Shown in pieces: positions 12,539 to 23,687 of a stretch of 64,000 bases of DNA. The notes under the pieces are model-generated. The model saw only the letters and a list, made by a program, of their open reading frames with translations. It had not been told where the DNA came from and did no database searches. Every line of letters begins with the position of its first letter. Positions within the stretch are counted from its first letter, which is position 1. Made by a program: the position numbers and the translations under genes. The stretch lies in assembly GCF_009017415.1 (NCBI RefSeq), contig NC_092403.1:558001-622000 (forward strand). Reading direction: 5' to 3'. The DNA is from Aspergillus flavus (taxonomy: Eukaryota; Ascomycota; Eurotiomycetes; Eurotiales; Aspergillaceae).

Positions 12539-12657
12539 GGCTACGACGATTAGTATGGAAGTATGGAAGGACTAGCACTTGTATAGTGTTGGCAAGGTTT
12601 GAGATCTTGAAGAGACGATTGGGTGGGAATCAGGTCCCGGAGGATACTTACGTATTA
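12539..12657 (-). other. Likely 5'UTR intron of the RPEL gene
   Basis: On the minus strand a strong donor (ACGTAAGTATCC) at about 12655 and an acceptor (TCGTCGTAG) ending near 12539 bracket about 117 nt just ahead of the start codon at 12527. No coding exon is evident before it, so a leader intron is the simplest reading. Limits are approximate. Confidence 0.45.
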
Positions 12658-13497
12658 TGTTTATAATTTATTGCTGGGCGATGACAAGTAACCGTGAGGT
12701 TGGGAGGGTGGAAGGAGGGGAAATCAAGTGACGTTGACATCAATGCGGAGGTTTGATCCACGGGACCTTAACTGCGGCTATTAATTAAATACTTGGGGCA
12801 TGACCTCATGGCATGGCTCATTAGAGTTTCCTTGTACACGGTTAGGGTTATCATATCTCATCTCATCTCTTTCGTGACCACGAGCTAAACATAGGTTTCA
12901 TTCTTGTCATCTGTTTCTTTTTCTCGTTTTCTTAATAAACAATACCTAGAAGCACTACTAAAGCATGCATCTTGCCCATCCCCCTCATACTCCCACAGAG
13001 CAATAGCAACAGGTTCAACAAAAATAAGCAAGACAACTCTCATATGTGTGGGTGGTAACTGCTGAGTAATATGTTGAATAGCTAGCTCGTTTACGCATGT
13101 CGGGTCGAACAGGTGTGTGGCCCAGGAGACCGGACATGTGGAAGGACATAAAACAAAAAGCTCGTTCCTCCATCGTAACGGAAAGCAAGTGTATGAGCAA
13201 GAAGACCCGTCTGACCCCAGAACCTGACCTAGAGCCTGATCATCGGTCTCGCACGAGAATGGTTGTATGGATCGAATCAGTGCCGTATCCGACTCGTACT
13301 CATCCTTCATGTCCGTGCAATCCATATAGGACCCATTCGCCTCATCCATCAAGTCACAGTCTGAACTGACATCGACCAGTAGGCAGTCCGGGAACGGAAG
13401 ATGATTTCTGCTTCGAATAACAACCACAGTGGTCTCTGTTGGAAATTGCAAACAAATGCTCCGTCGACATCAAAATCAACGGGGCTCTGCCGTCCGG
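12658..13497. other. Intergenic between RPEL and PIN genes, with an unproven ORF
   Basis: Holds the promoter of the RPEL gene and the 3' side of the PIN gene. A minus-strand open frame of 188 codons (13451-12885) starts 47 bp after the PIN stop. Its sequence is Ser/Cys/Asp-rich with no recognisable domain and no splice partner. It could be 3'UTR or a lineage-specific gene, so I do not call it. Confidence 0.4.
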
Positions 13498-14870
13498 TCA
13501 AGGAACCCAGAGTTTCCCCCGGCCTCGGCTGTTACCACGAGTTGGTCCACGAGGAGCTCCTCGGCGACCACTATTGTAGTTCCGAGACGCTCCGGCCATG
13601 CCCCGCGCAGCCCCGGATTGCGTACTGAGATCGATCGTGGGCTGCTGTTTGTTGGCAGTGGTGGGCAAGGACCTACTGAAAGAGTTGGGGTCGATGGGCT
13701 GAGTAGGAATCTCCATTGTACTCTCCACAGGCGGCGCCGTGTTCTTAGAGGCGGCGGGTTTCCGATTGCTTCCGCCACGCGACGCTCCTCGTGAGCTTCC
13801 TTTTCCGCGGCCCCGAGGAACAAAGACTAGTTCATCCTCGTCGCTTTCGTCGTCGTAGGAAAGCAGCGACTTCGGTTCGGCCGTCTGAGTTTGGGTCTTT
13901 TCCACATATTTGCAGCGATTCTTGTATTCCCGTTCTTCGTACTGAATGGAAGTCCGCAGCTGATGGATGTTCTTTACACCAATGCCAAACTTCTGAGCCC
14001 AAATCTGCGTGGAGCGATCGTTCGTAATGAGAATACAGCTTTTAGCCGCGTTGGAGGCATCCGGGCCACTATGCAGCCGCCACAGCAACGCACTGAGTAG
14101 CGGTCGGAGCACCAAGGGAACCGTGGGAATGGTGGAGCCGGAAGCAGATCGCTTATGTCCGTTCGTCTGCTTAACTTTACGGTTGCTTGTTCCGTTTCCA
14201 TTCTCAACCACATGAGAGTTGGCACATTCGGGACTCGTGCGGGAACTTCTTGATGAAGGTGGCGACGCAGGGGCACTGTGAGTCCCTGCCGAGTTAATCG
14301 ACGCGGCGTCCGAGTCCTTCTTAAAGTTCAGCTTGTTGAGAAGCATTTGCGACAGATCATCCGGGGCTCCGTTTTTCTTGTTGTCTCTTCCTGTAGGTCC
14401 CTTCTTCTCCAACGGCGTCTCCCCGGCACCGGTTCCGTTTGTCGCCTCCGGCTCCTCTTCGAATTCCGGTAAAAAGAACTTCTCCGCATCACTCCAGTTC
14501 TCGTACTGCTCCATCGGGCCCTGAAGGGCAACGCGATCGGCCGGAGTGCTGTCCTTTCCGGAAGTAACGCGGTCAAGGAAGCGAACCGCCTCGCGGGCGT
14601 TGATAGCGACTTGAGACCCGGCTCGTTTCAATGCATGGAGGCGTTCAAGGGCTGAGTAAAGGGAGAATGGTGAGAAAAATGTAAGATATACAGAATGGAT
14701 AAAATAAAAAGGATAGAACTAGACAGAAAATACAGTGGGAGATACATACTGTAAAGAGGAACGACCAAGGTGATCGCGCCGTTGGTTGTCCATTTTTTGA
14801 TTTCGCTGATGTTGGTAGTCAGCGCCGTCTCATCCACGGCACAGTGGAAGACCTTGCGTCCGGTCGACAT
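13498..14870 (-). CDS. PIN-domain protein with RGG-rich tail (Nmd4/SMG6-PIN-like)
   Basis: Exons 14870-14750 and 14651-13498 encode 424 aa; the intron is 14749-14652 (GTATGT...CTCAG). A split PIN fold is visible. FHCAVDETAL near residues 8-17 carries the first acidic residue, VVPLYTLERLHALKR holds the second-strand Glu, and after a Ser-rich insertion ILITNDRSTQIWAQKFGI carries the third acidic site and the C-terminal strand. The C-terminus is an acidic patch (DDESDEDEL) followed by Arg/Gly-rich segments (RGRGKGSSRG, RRGAPRGPTRGNSRGRG), typical of RNA-binding tails. PIN proteins are ribonucleases or decay factors; yeast Nmd4 works with Upf1. Assignment to Nmd4 is inference from architecture. 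The start is the ATG in MSTGRKVF. Confidence 0.8.
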
Positions 14871-15612
14871 CGCTTCAGCGGCCGACAAGAGGCAGAGCGC
14901 GTAGGTGAATCTTAGGGATGGTTAAGACGGCGCAGTGCCCTACACCGAATGGCTGATTTGAACGAGTGCGACTGAGCCGCCGCGGCGTTAGCGGATGGGT
15001 CCTCAGAAGGAGGTTTGGTCTGATGGCGGAGGGATATGAGAATGTGGGGGCAATGGCATTAAGATTAGGTCAATCAAGAGGCCGAGGACAACCTCAGGCC
15101 ACCAAGATGCCGGAACAAACAAACCACAAGGTACTTACCGTGGGATCCTGGTTCACAAAGAAGGAACATCTGCAGCATTTTGGGGGTCTGACCGAGTCAT
15201 TCGCGGAAATATTAAGGCCCAGGTAAAGGCAGATTGAATGGTCATTGAACAGCAGCGGATCAACTGTGACGCCGTGGGAGTGACTCGCCCGACTGACTAA
15301 GCGGAACAGTCATCATCTACCAGGTTCATCACGTTTCTACATCGATTCGATAGGGAAAGTCCAAGGTGACAACCAAAAGAAAAAGCAATGAGATGAGATA
15401 TTCTGTTCATTTCAATAACCATACTGCGGTAACAAAGCTCGATAGGATATCTACTGGGTTACACTCTATAGAATAATTGACATGCTGTCACCGTAACACA
15501 AAAGTCCTCCATGGAAGCAAAGAACGAACGCTATGTCATACAAGCATCAAGGGCCATCTTGACGCAAATTCGCAGCCAAGGCAATGATAAGAGATGCCTA
15601 ATTCCCACCAGC
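14871..15612. other. Intergenic between the PIN and sulfurtransferase genes
   Basis: Two minus-strand genes flank it, so it holds the PIN promoter and the 3' end of the sulfurtransferase transcript. An 86-codon plus-strand frame at 14966-15226 has no support. Nothing else noted. Confidence 0.5.
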
Positions 15613-16720
15613 CTAGTTCAGCTTTTTGATCAGTCCGTCAGCGGGCTTGACACGCTGTGCCCACTCACTAGACGACATACATAGTAAGCAACTGTAATTT
15701 TGAAAGGCGTGGGACTTAGTGAATGATAAGAAGTACTTACGTCCAGCTTCCATCGTACACCCTCCGAAGGTTAGGATCTCCGTACTCTGCTTCACCCAAG
15801 GCGGTTTCAATAATCGTAGCGGTCACACCAGTGCCGCAAGAGCTAATGATCGACTTGGAGTCATCAATTTCTTTTTCTTCGAAGATTTTGCACAGCTCAG
15901 ACTTCGAGCGAAAAGTCTTCGTCTCCGGATCCAGTAATTCTTGAAAGGGCAGGCTCTTGGAGCCAGGAATATGGCCCGAGGACAACCCCGGGCGTGGTTC
16001 GGGATCAGTTCCCGCCCAGCGGCCGTAAGATCGCGCATCCAAGATCTCAACTTCTTTAGCACCTTCTTTCCTATGCTCTTTGGCAATCTCCTTCAACTCC
16101 AAGTACGGGATCACCAGTTTCGAATCGTAATTAGGTACTGGATAGCTGGTCCGTTCCACTTGCTGGGGCTCCCCAGTCTCCGTCGGGTACCCTTCGCGCA
16201 CCCACAATCGGTAGTTGTTTAAGAGATGAACTCGAGGGTGTCCAAATACTCGTAGGGTCCAGCCGACACGGGGGGCGCTGAAGATTCCGAGCTCTTCGGT
16301 GTCGTAAACCACCACTTCGTCGTCACGCCGGATGCCAAGCTCGCTCATCGCATCGGCAAATGTCTCTGCGGTGGGAAGCATGTGGGGGTACGGAGATTCC
16401 GCATCTTTGATCGCATCCAAGTCAAAGAATCGAGCCTGAGGGATGCGATGTTTCCGGAAAATGTCAATCCCTTTGCGACCTTCCGGATCATTGGGCATAA
16501 ACCATGCAGCGCAGAGGGGGACAACACGCGGTGCAGTCGAGATCTTGGTTGCGGGATTCTTCTTGAGGGCCTCACTGAGCTCCTTGGGAGAGACCAGGTA
16601 TGAGGAGAAGGAAACCTGGCGACATTGGGATTGGAGTCGGGCTTGAGAAGGGGTCGACATGGTCGGACGAAGCAGGCGAGTGGGGGAAGGGATCGAATGG
16701 CGAAGAGCTGCGAAAGCCAT
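15613..16720 (-). CDS. 3-mercaptopyruvate/thiosulfate sulfurtransferase (tandem rhodanese)
   Basis: Exons 16720-15741 and 15667-15613 encode 344 aa; the 73-nt intron (GTAAGT...TCTAG) separates the last 17 codons. There are two rhodanese domains. The first (about residues 40-190) is the inactive type. The second ends in SSCGTGVTA with the catalytic Cys at about residue 295. CGTGVT resembles the CGSGVT loop of mercaptopyruvate sulfurtransferases more than the CRKGVT loop of thiosulfate rhodaneses, so MST activity is the better guess. The N-terminal 35 residues are rich in Arg, Ser and Ala with no acids, fitting a mitochondrial presequence. A second Met at residue 21 could give a cytosolic form. 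It is divergent from apc11, with 477 bp between start codons. Confidence 0.92.
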
Positions 16721-17197
16721 TTTCGCAGCGCGGATTTACTGGGGAAATATAGAGATAGTTGAAAGAGGACAATCAACTTTTACATACCGTATCGGCAATG
16801 TCGTCAGATGGTGTCATCTGATCGCGGACGATAAGAATTAAAATAGGGATGTGTTAATTTAATGCAAGTGCGCAGTGAGGGGAAAGTCCGGAGTATTCAC
16901 TTTCTTATTTATATTATTTTATTATTCTTATTATTTATTAGTCGTGCTAAGTCACTACTAAGTTAGTAGCAAGTTAGTAACTAATCATTTGGACCTAAAA
17001 TGCGGAGTCACCCGTAAACAAATCATTTTCTCCGCCATGTGAAAAAAACAAATAGGAAAAAAGGAAGGTAACAAACCAGAAAAGATCCGTTATCTTGCTT
17101 TAGCTCCACTCACTACTCTCACCGACCACTTTTCTCTCCCCTCTTACGCGGAACGAGTTAATCCACGCCCTCAAACCACACCACATCGTGATCGACC
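16721..17197. promoter_or_regulatory. Shared bidirectional promoter region
   Basis: Separates the divergent starts of the sulfurtransferase (minus) and apc11 (plus). A run of TTATT/ATTATT at about 16905-16945 and repeats of AGTTAGTAG at about 16960-16980 make it AT-rich and probably nucleosome-poor. No specific factor site assigned. Confidence 0.5.
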
Positions 17198-17655
17198 ATG
17201 AAGGTCACTATCAAAGAGTGGAACGGGGTTGCCACTTGGCGTTGGGATATGCCCGAGGATGATGTTTGTGGTATCTGTCGCGTCCAGTTCGATGGAACTT
17301 GCCCGACTTGCAAATTTCCCGGTGATGATTGTTCACTACGTAAGTCTCTTGGTTTTGTTTGTTAAGACAAAAATAACGGGGGCTTCCAGATTAACCTTGA
17401 TGTAATTACAGTGCTGGGCAAATGTGGACATTCCTTCCATATGGTGCGATAGTGGATCTTGATATTGTCATGGATATAGAAACTGATGATTCACCTGTCT
17501 AGCATTGTCTAATGACTTGGATCCAACAAGAATCTTCGAAGGGGCTTTGTCCGATGTGTCGTCAAAGTATGCCATCCCTAAAGAGGAATTTTCGATGCCA
17601 ACTGCTGCTAACTATAACCACAGAATTCGAGTGGAAACAAGAAGATGATGAATAA
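17198..17655 (+). CDS. apc11: Anaphase-promoting complex RING-H2 subunit Apc11
   Basis: Four small exons, 17198-17339, 17412-17443, 17503-17566 and 17624-17655, splice into 89 aa. No single long open frame reveals this gene; it was found from motifs. The translation starts MKVTIKEWNG and contains the full RING-H2 set: CGIC, CPTC plus the Cys of DDCS, CGHSFHMHC and CPMC, ending FEWKQEDDE. Apc11 is the catalytic RING of the APC/C ubiquitin ligase, which recruits E2 enzymes to drive mitotic exit. Length and motif order match the family (84-105 aa). All three introns are GT-AG and phase-consistent. Confidence 0.95.
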
Positions 17656-17974
17656 GCCCAAACATCATGCATCCTCGCGGCGACAATGGGGAGGGCGTCT
17701 TAGCTCGACGGATACGATACCCAATTTTTAGCATTCAATCGCAATGGTTTTCTTTTTTTCCTGTACAATACAGAGCGTTCCAATCAACATCGCATTCATG
17801 ACTAGCTTCCGCACAGTCACCTGACCTCTGTTTATCGATAAGGGAGCAGGTGATCAGCTTCACCTGAGCTTAAAGTGGAAGCCGAGAGCTTACAAGTTCC
17901 CATTGCAATCCACCCAACAAGGCCTCAATGTCCTTCCCTATCACCTTCTAATCATGTAGCGCGGTTTATCAGAA
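17656..17974. other. Short intergenic between apc11 and the next gene
   Basis: Contains the 3'UTR of apc11 and a short promoter. A 70-codon frame at 17875-18087 overlaps the downstream gene in another frame and is not supported. Confidence 0.5.
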
Positions 17975-19072
17975 ATGTCTCTTCCAAAATACACCACATC
18001 AACCTCCTTGTCCTCTTCGCCCTCCAAACAATCCATTCGGCGGACTACGGAGTCAAACGTCCCTTCTCGCCCGGAAAGCACCATTGATCGACCCACCACG
18101 GCCCAACAGACTCGCACCTTCTCCCAAGAACAACAAGTTCATGAGCCAGTAGCAAATGTTACATTCCCACACTCGGAAAATGAAAGGCCGCATGAGATAT
18201 CCACTTCACATCCGCCATTCCAACCGTTTTTCACCCTGATTGAAGACGCCAGTACCTCCGAATACTATCACCCAACTGTTCACTATATCTTCTCCGATGA
18301 TGACACGGACATCGTGACCGAGGCAGCCTTGCGCTCCTTAGAGCCCGAGCAAAATACACTGTCTCGCGGCGGAAAGGGAAACCCCAGGGCCACACGTGAC
18401 CAGCTCCCACAGGAACAGGGTGAAGGGGCAGAGGATGATGAACTGTCGAATGAGAGAAAGGAATCATTGCTTCCGCCTCCGATACCTGGTGTTCGCGATA
18501 ACTACATCATCCTCGACATGGACGTGCTTGCTCCAGATAATATGCAACACACGAATACCGCACCAGGACACGATGTCAGTGTCGGTTCCCCAGGGACCCA
18601 ATCTGCCGTTCCCCAACAACAACAGGATTCCCAAAACCATAACCAACATATTCAAAAGTTTGCGGTCACTTCAGCCTACAGTTTAACACCGACATGGCAA
18701 GTTCTAAACACTCAACTAGTTCCCGCCCCGACTTTTGAGAACAATCCTTCCGGCGAGCACTCCCCAAACGGTGCCCTGATGTTGAAAATTCAAGGGACAG
18801 TTGGCTTACCTATGACCCTGCCTGGTAAGGATAAAGACAAAGATAATAGCATCCAGCGATTGGAGGATATGATGGAACAGTTCTCGAAACGCTTGGGCGA
18901 GCTCCGGCAAGTCATTGAAGCTGGAGAGCGAGGGTACTTGACGGAAAATGCGGATGAGGAACAGATTCCAACCGAGCCGCCAAATGCGGAGGATGCTGCT
19001 GTGGCAAGCCCCGAGGGCCAGAATGAAGCCCAAACGCAGAACGCCAATGATTTGGTCAGCATAGTCCCGTAG
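17975..19072 (+). CDS. Conserved-looking hypothetical protein with C-terminal coiled coil
   Basis: A single-exon frame of 365 aa. I do not recognise a named domain. The first 70 residues are Ser/Thr/Gln-rich and probably disordered. Residues 72-110 (HPPFQPFFTLIEDASTSEYY, then HPTVHYIFSDDDTD) look like a folded or conserved core. A Gln-rich segment (QQQQDSQNHNQH) lies in the middle, followed by YSLTPTWQVLNTQLVPAP. DNSIQRLEDMMEQFSKRLGEL near residues 285-310 has heptad spacing of a coiled coil. The low-complexity yet open frame of this length suggests a real gene. Function and location are unknown. It is convergent with the asparaginase gene, 243 bp away. Confidence 0.7.
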   Translation: MSLPKYTTSTSLSSSPSKQSIRRTTESNVPSRPESTIDRPTTAQQTRTFSQEQQVHEPVANVTFPHSENERPHEISTSHPPFQPFFTLIEDASTSEYYHPTVHYIFSDDDTDIVTEAALRSLEPEQNTLSRGGKGNPRATRDQLPQEQGEGAEDDELSNERKESLLPPPIPGVRDNYIILDMDVLAPDNMQHTNTAPGHDVSVGSPGTQSAVPQQQQDSQNHNQHIQKFAVTSAYSLTPTWQVLNTQLVPAPTFENNPSGEHSPNGALMLKIQGTVGLPMTLPGKDKDKDNSIQRLEDMMEQFSKRLGELRQVIEAGERGYLTENADEEQIPTEPPNAEDAAVASPEGQNEAQTQNANDLVSIVP

Positions 19073-19315
19073 CCTTAAATGGTCTACTTGTTGGTGCAAA
19101 CGGAACCATAGCCCTTGACAGGAGCCGCACTTCCACTTTAAGATGTTCAGTCTAGCCTGCCACCCGCCAGAACTTGATCAGTAGTCAAATTGAAAAAGAG
19201 AAATTATCTCCAGGTCATGAGGAGGAAGGTGTAACAGGCTATATCGTCCAGCCTTCTACCGACATTATGATCCAAGTCCTTTTGTCTATCATAGCATATG
19301 TAGCACCAGAGTAAC

Positions 19316-20449
19316 TTAATCTTCAGAACATAATCCAACCATGGAACGCATACCGCAAACATGAAACCGGTGAGCAGTCGACCCCGTCACAACCCCGGCA
19401 GAGTTAACAATCTCTGGATGATGAAACAAAGCCAATTCCCGTCGCATATCAGAGGAACCTATATCCAACTGGTCCAGGACCTCAGTCACAGCTGAATAAA
19501 GGACTCCCATGTTTCCATCTTCGATCTTAACTGCAATTCCCATCGCACCGTCTACTCCAAGTCTTCTGGTATATTCCGAGGCTCGTATGCCGATCCCATA
19601 ACACCCATCTGCCCCGACTTTCCCAATGAGTATCCCCCGAAACACCCGCATAAGCACCGTACAGAACCTCCCCTCTCCACCAACAAGCTCGGGGTACCGC
19701 GTCATGGAGCTGAAAATTCGTGCCATATCTCTGTCTTTCCCAGAAGCATTTCTAGCACCGTCAGCAACATCTGCAGCCTCCGCAAATGCAGCATAGATCT
19801 TCGCCATATTCCGTAGTGGAAACGCAGGCGCTGGCAAGTTACACCCATCAACCCCCCACAATACACCTTCAGGCCCTGTCTCAAGCCCGGCCAACTCTTC
19901 CACTACATCTCTCACCTTCCGCTGCAGAGGGTTACAGGGCAGATGATAATCACTAATCTCCGCCCCTAACGCCCTCGCGCCGCCAAGCATGCCAGCATGC
20001 TTCCCGGAACAGTTATTCGTGATCGCCGTCGGCGTATAATCCCTTTTAATCCACTCCCGATTCACAGTCTCGGATAGCGCAGCATGGCCGCCGCAACGGA
20101 GATCCTTTTCCCCCGCAGAAACCTTTCGGAGCATGTCCCGAGCACGGGCAAGATGTCTGTCCTCACTATTGTGCGAAGCGCACATGAGCGCTAGGTCAGC
20201 TTCATCAAAGCCGAACTTTTCCAGCGCCCCGGTGGAGATGACGGCGAGGGCCTGAGCTGGTTTGGCGGCAGAGCGGGTCAGTGTTACTCGGGACGGATCG
20301 CCGACACTGTAGAGGAGTGTCCCATCGCTCGAGACTATTGCGGCGTGGACTTGATGGCGGTTTTCGATTATGCCGTTTCGGTCGGTTGTTATGTAGTCCT
20401 TTAACTTGCCCATAGTGGTTTGTTCTTGATTGTACTGACTGCGGGACAA
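19316..20449 (-). CDS. Asparaginase II family protein
   Basis: An intronless 377-aa frame. It matches the asparaginase-II family (the Rhizobium thermolabile type, distinct from the bacterial periplasmic L-asparaginase). Recognisable motifs are TRSAAKPAQALAVI near residue 60, MCASHNSEDRH, the nucleophile-loop segment NNCSGKHAGML, and GVDGCNLPAPAFPL. The family hydrolyses asparagine to aspartate and ammonia, so a role in nitrogen use is likely. No signal peptide is visible, so it is probably cytosolic. The start at 20449 (MSRSQYNQEQ) is the first ATG; a second ATG twelve codons on (MGKLKDYI) could be the true start because the conserved region begins after it. Confidence 0.9.
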   Translation of the reverse strand: MSRSQYNQEQTTMGKLKDYITTDRNGIIENRHQVHAAIVSSDGTLLYSVGDPSRVTLTRSAAKPAQALAVISTGALEKFGFDEADLALMCASHNSEDRHLARARDMLRKVSAGEKDLRCGGHAALSETVNREWIKRDYTPTAITNNCSGKHAGMLGGARALGAEISDYHLPCNPLQRKVRDVVEELAGLETGPEGVLWGVDGCNLPAPAFPLRNMAKIYAAFAEAADVADGARNASGKDRDMARIFSSMTRYPELVGGEGRFCTVLMRVFRGILIGKVGADGCYGIGIRASEYTRRLGVDGAMGIAVKIEDGNMGVLYSAVTEVLDQLDIGSSDMRRELALFHHPEIVNSAGVVTGSTAHRFHVCGMRSMVGLCSED

Positions 20450-21169
20450 CCCAGAGCAAGAAGGTGATATTGATTAGAAACGAAAGGCCTCCCGTGAGTT
20501 GACCGCCGACGATATTCCTTTTATCTAGAACACAATCTAGGTGATATAGGTACGAGTCATGCTTTTCCCAAGTAGGCCTAGCGCCTACGTACCCTTTGTT
20601 AGATACAGGACCTCATAGATAGAATCAATCAACGGTTTCTCCCTACAACTTTTTGGCATTTTCTAATATGGTAAGAACTATGATTCCACCATTCCTAAGT
20701 TTCTTTGCATGAGATTTCCCGTGGGTCCCTCTGGCCTAACTCATCTTGTGGTGGCAGTGATGCGTAAGCTTGCGCTGGACAATTTAGTTCAAGCACTAGT
20801 TGATCTCTGGGCAAAAAGAAGGCCTGTGGTAGGGCTTGCAGGCTGTTACCATCCGAATGTCGGCTAACGGACACTGGTTATGCGGCAGTGCTACGCCGGT
20901 TCTAAGAAGGGTATAATCACTGCATCAGATGGCAGAGAGTCAGTGAAAATGAAGCATCGAGACTGGTCAATCGAACGAGCCGACTGTGGGAGCCTCCCCT
21001 ACTGGTCTCAACTTTCAGCTACCTTCCCTTCCATTCTTGTTGCTCCACCATCCCATCAACAGTTGAATATAAGGCTACTATTGTGAACGGCGTGTTTGTA
21101 GCATCGACGTATCCCCTCAATTCAATTCTGATTTTTGAAGCGGTTTCCCACTCTCCCAACACACCAACT
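20450..21169. other. Intergenic before the GMC pseudogene
   Basis: Contains the asparaginase promoter and the presumed former promoter of the oxidoreductase remnant. A TATA-like GAATATAAGG occurs at about 21064. No intact gene seen. Confidence 0.5.
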
Positions 21170-22872
21170 ATGGGTATCAAGACGAACGAGGATCTTGAGG
21201 CAGACTATGTCAGGAGGCGGTACCTCTGGTATAGTCCTCGCAGCCCGACTCTCAGAGGATGACTCCAAATCTGTCATCATCCGCGAGGCCGGGAGGAACC
21301 TGGCCGACGATTTCCGGGTGCAGACCCCCGCCCTCTGGACGACTCTCCTCGGATCAGAAGCAGATTGGCAGCTTATTACCGCTCCACAGGTAAGTCTATT
21401 TTTTTTTTTGTGTCCTCCACCCTTTAGGAAATACCATACTGATCTTGCTCTAGACCGAGCTGCGCAACCGTATAATCAAGGAGCCCCAGGGAAAACTTCT
21501 TGGTGGCTCTTCCGGTATCAATGGTCAGGCCTTCATAGGTCCCTCCAGGCTGAGATCCATGCCTGGTCCAAATTGAGTGCGATTGACTGGACATGGGAGA
21601 AGCTATCACCGTACTATAAAAAATCATACACCCTCCAGTTACCCGACGAAGCCACTAGGGAACATATCGGCCTGAGCTGGGTTGACCAGAATGTCAATGG
21701 GGACTCAGGCCCTATCAATATCTCCTTCCCTGCTGTACTGCAAGACCCATTGTCCAAGGCCTGGGTCGACACCTTCAAAGGAATCGGATATAGTCTTACT
21801 GCCGATCCATTCTCCGGCAACTCTATCGCCGGGTATTCTAACCTGGCGACAGTCGACTATAAGACAAAAACAAGGAGTTACGCGGCAACTGGGTATGGCC
21901 TTCCTGCCATGCAGCGGCCGGGGTGCGTATTCTAACACAGAAGATCCCGTTCGATGCAAGTGATGCCGGTGTTACGGCGACGGGGGTGAAGGCGATTTTG
22001 CAAGGGGAGTTATCTACTATTAAAGCGAAAAAGGAGGTTATCCTCACTGCAGGAGCTCTCAACACCCCAAAGCTACTTGAACTTTCTGGCATTGGGAACA
22101 AGGCAATTCTAGATCAATTCAACATCCCTGTTGTTGTTGAGAATCCTAATGTGGATGAGAATATTCAGGACTATTTAATGAGCAGGATCAGTTCTGAGGT
22201 AAAGAGGGGGGGGGGGGTCATCACAGGCGATCCTCTCCTGCGCTAAGAGCAGGAAGTAATGCAAAATGCAATGCAGCTCTATACCAAGCACAAGGCAGGC
22301 CCGATGACTATTGTAGGTATTCAATCTAGTGCCTTCATGCTAATCATCGAATATCACGGATCAAGAAGCTAAGCAGGCTTATTTGAACAGGTTCATTCTA
22401 CAGCCAGAAGGCCGAGACCAAGTGATTCGAGACATTTACGCAGCTGATAACGAGCCCACGTGTTCAATGTTCATGTTCCTCGCTTAGGCCAATCTTCACC
22501 AAAGAGGTAAAAGCTTCGTGGGTCAGGAGCTTCTTCCCGGGAACTTTCTCAGCTTGGGTCTTGAGCTCAGCCTACCATTCTCTCGCGGATCTGTCCATAT
22601 CGCCTCGGCAGACCCTAATGTGCCCCCTACTATCGACCCTCGGTATTTCTCCAACCCGTTAGACCTAGATATCATGGCCCGCAACTTGTTGGACGTAGAG
22701 ACTAGAGAGACTTCACAAAGCGGACCCTCTAGCCCAGTTTCTGGTCTATGGGGTCACTAACCTGCGGGTGTGTGATGCCAGTGTCTTTGCCTTGGTGCCG
22801 CCGGCTAATATCATGTCTACTGTGTACGCTGTCGCGGAGAGGGCGGCGGATATTATCAAATCCGATGCTTGA
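21170..22872 (+). pseudogene. GMC oxidoreductase pseudogene (glucose/alcohol oxidase family)
   Basis: Fragments of one GMC flavoenzyme lie in order on the plus strand in changing frames. They run from the ATG at 21170 (MGIKTNEDLEADYV), through a shifted Rossmann motif GGGTSGIVLAARLSE, a still-recognisable intron (about 21391-21453, GTAAGT...CTCTAG), the FAD/GMC signature GKLLGGSSGINGQAF, GALNTPKLLELSGIG and LSLPFSRGSVHIAS, to the C-terminal PPANIMSTVYAVAERAADI ending at 22872. Breaks visible are a shift at about 21210 in the FAD motif, a shift near 21540, a shift near 21915, a run of ten or more G at about 22206, a stop at 22244-22246 and a stop at 22758-22760. The catalytic His region near the C-terminus is also disrupted. 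No functional enzyme can be made. Confidence 0.9.
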
Positions 22873-23687
22873 CTGACCTGCCATCAGCAATGGTATTAAT
22901 GAATTAGAAAAATAGTCGCCTTTCATTATCCTCTTGCGCGCATACTCCTGAGTCTTCTATGTATATGCTTTTTGATTACTGTATCGTTACTATCGTCTTA
23001 TCGTCCTAGACCTTATAAAAGGGTGTCGCAAATGCGCACTCATGAGTACATATGAGTACAAGTAAAATTTGAATTCAACTTACGCCACTGTTCTACTCTA
23101 TCTTACGAGTAAAGCTGAGATCTTGGTTTGTAGGCAGGGGTTGGTTACCCTCTTCTTATTCTTTTGTAATATGCTACTTTGGACGGTTATAGCAAAGCCT
23201 CAAAAGAAAGCAACGAGATACAATCTCCCGGAGAATATGGCTTCCAACGGGAAACTGACCAGGTTGAATAGTTCTCAAACAATTACTTCTAGGATAAGCA
23301 CTTCTTGCAAGAAAGCTTTACAATACGCGAACCTTACAAGAATGTACAAGCTCAATCAAAAGTATTGAAATATTGATGAACATGAATATCAGGAACTGTA
23401 CTTCTGATATTAACCCAAAACAAACCAGATAGGTATCATATTAGTCCCACCCAGAAAACGCCAAATCCAAAAAGAAGACCCTAAGATTGCCCCAAAGAAC
23501 AGCCTGAAACCGGTGTGCAAACAAAAGATCCTCGTGCGCCAAGAAAGCCAGCAAGATGGTGCACAGCACCCTTTCCTGCAGATCGAGTTACCAAGGTCCT
23601 TCACCATAACGCCTGTGTATCCCAAATGACGGAAGGGTATAAAAGTTGAGAATAGCAACTATAAGAGCAATCGTTTGATTGGATATC
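22873..23687. other. Intergenic between the pseudogene and bimC
   Basis: AT-rich sequence holding the 3' end of bimC. Short frames at 23069-23368 and 23658-23410 lack support. Nothing further recognised. Confidence 0.5.

Noticed and set aside
12885..13451. 188-codon minus-strand open frame after the PIN gene
   Set aside because: No domain, odd Cys/Ser-rich composition and no splice partner; it may be 3'UTR sequence.
14872..14888. Extra N-terminal residues (SAAEA) on the PIN protein
   Set aside because: They would need a TTG start; the first ATG is at 14870.
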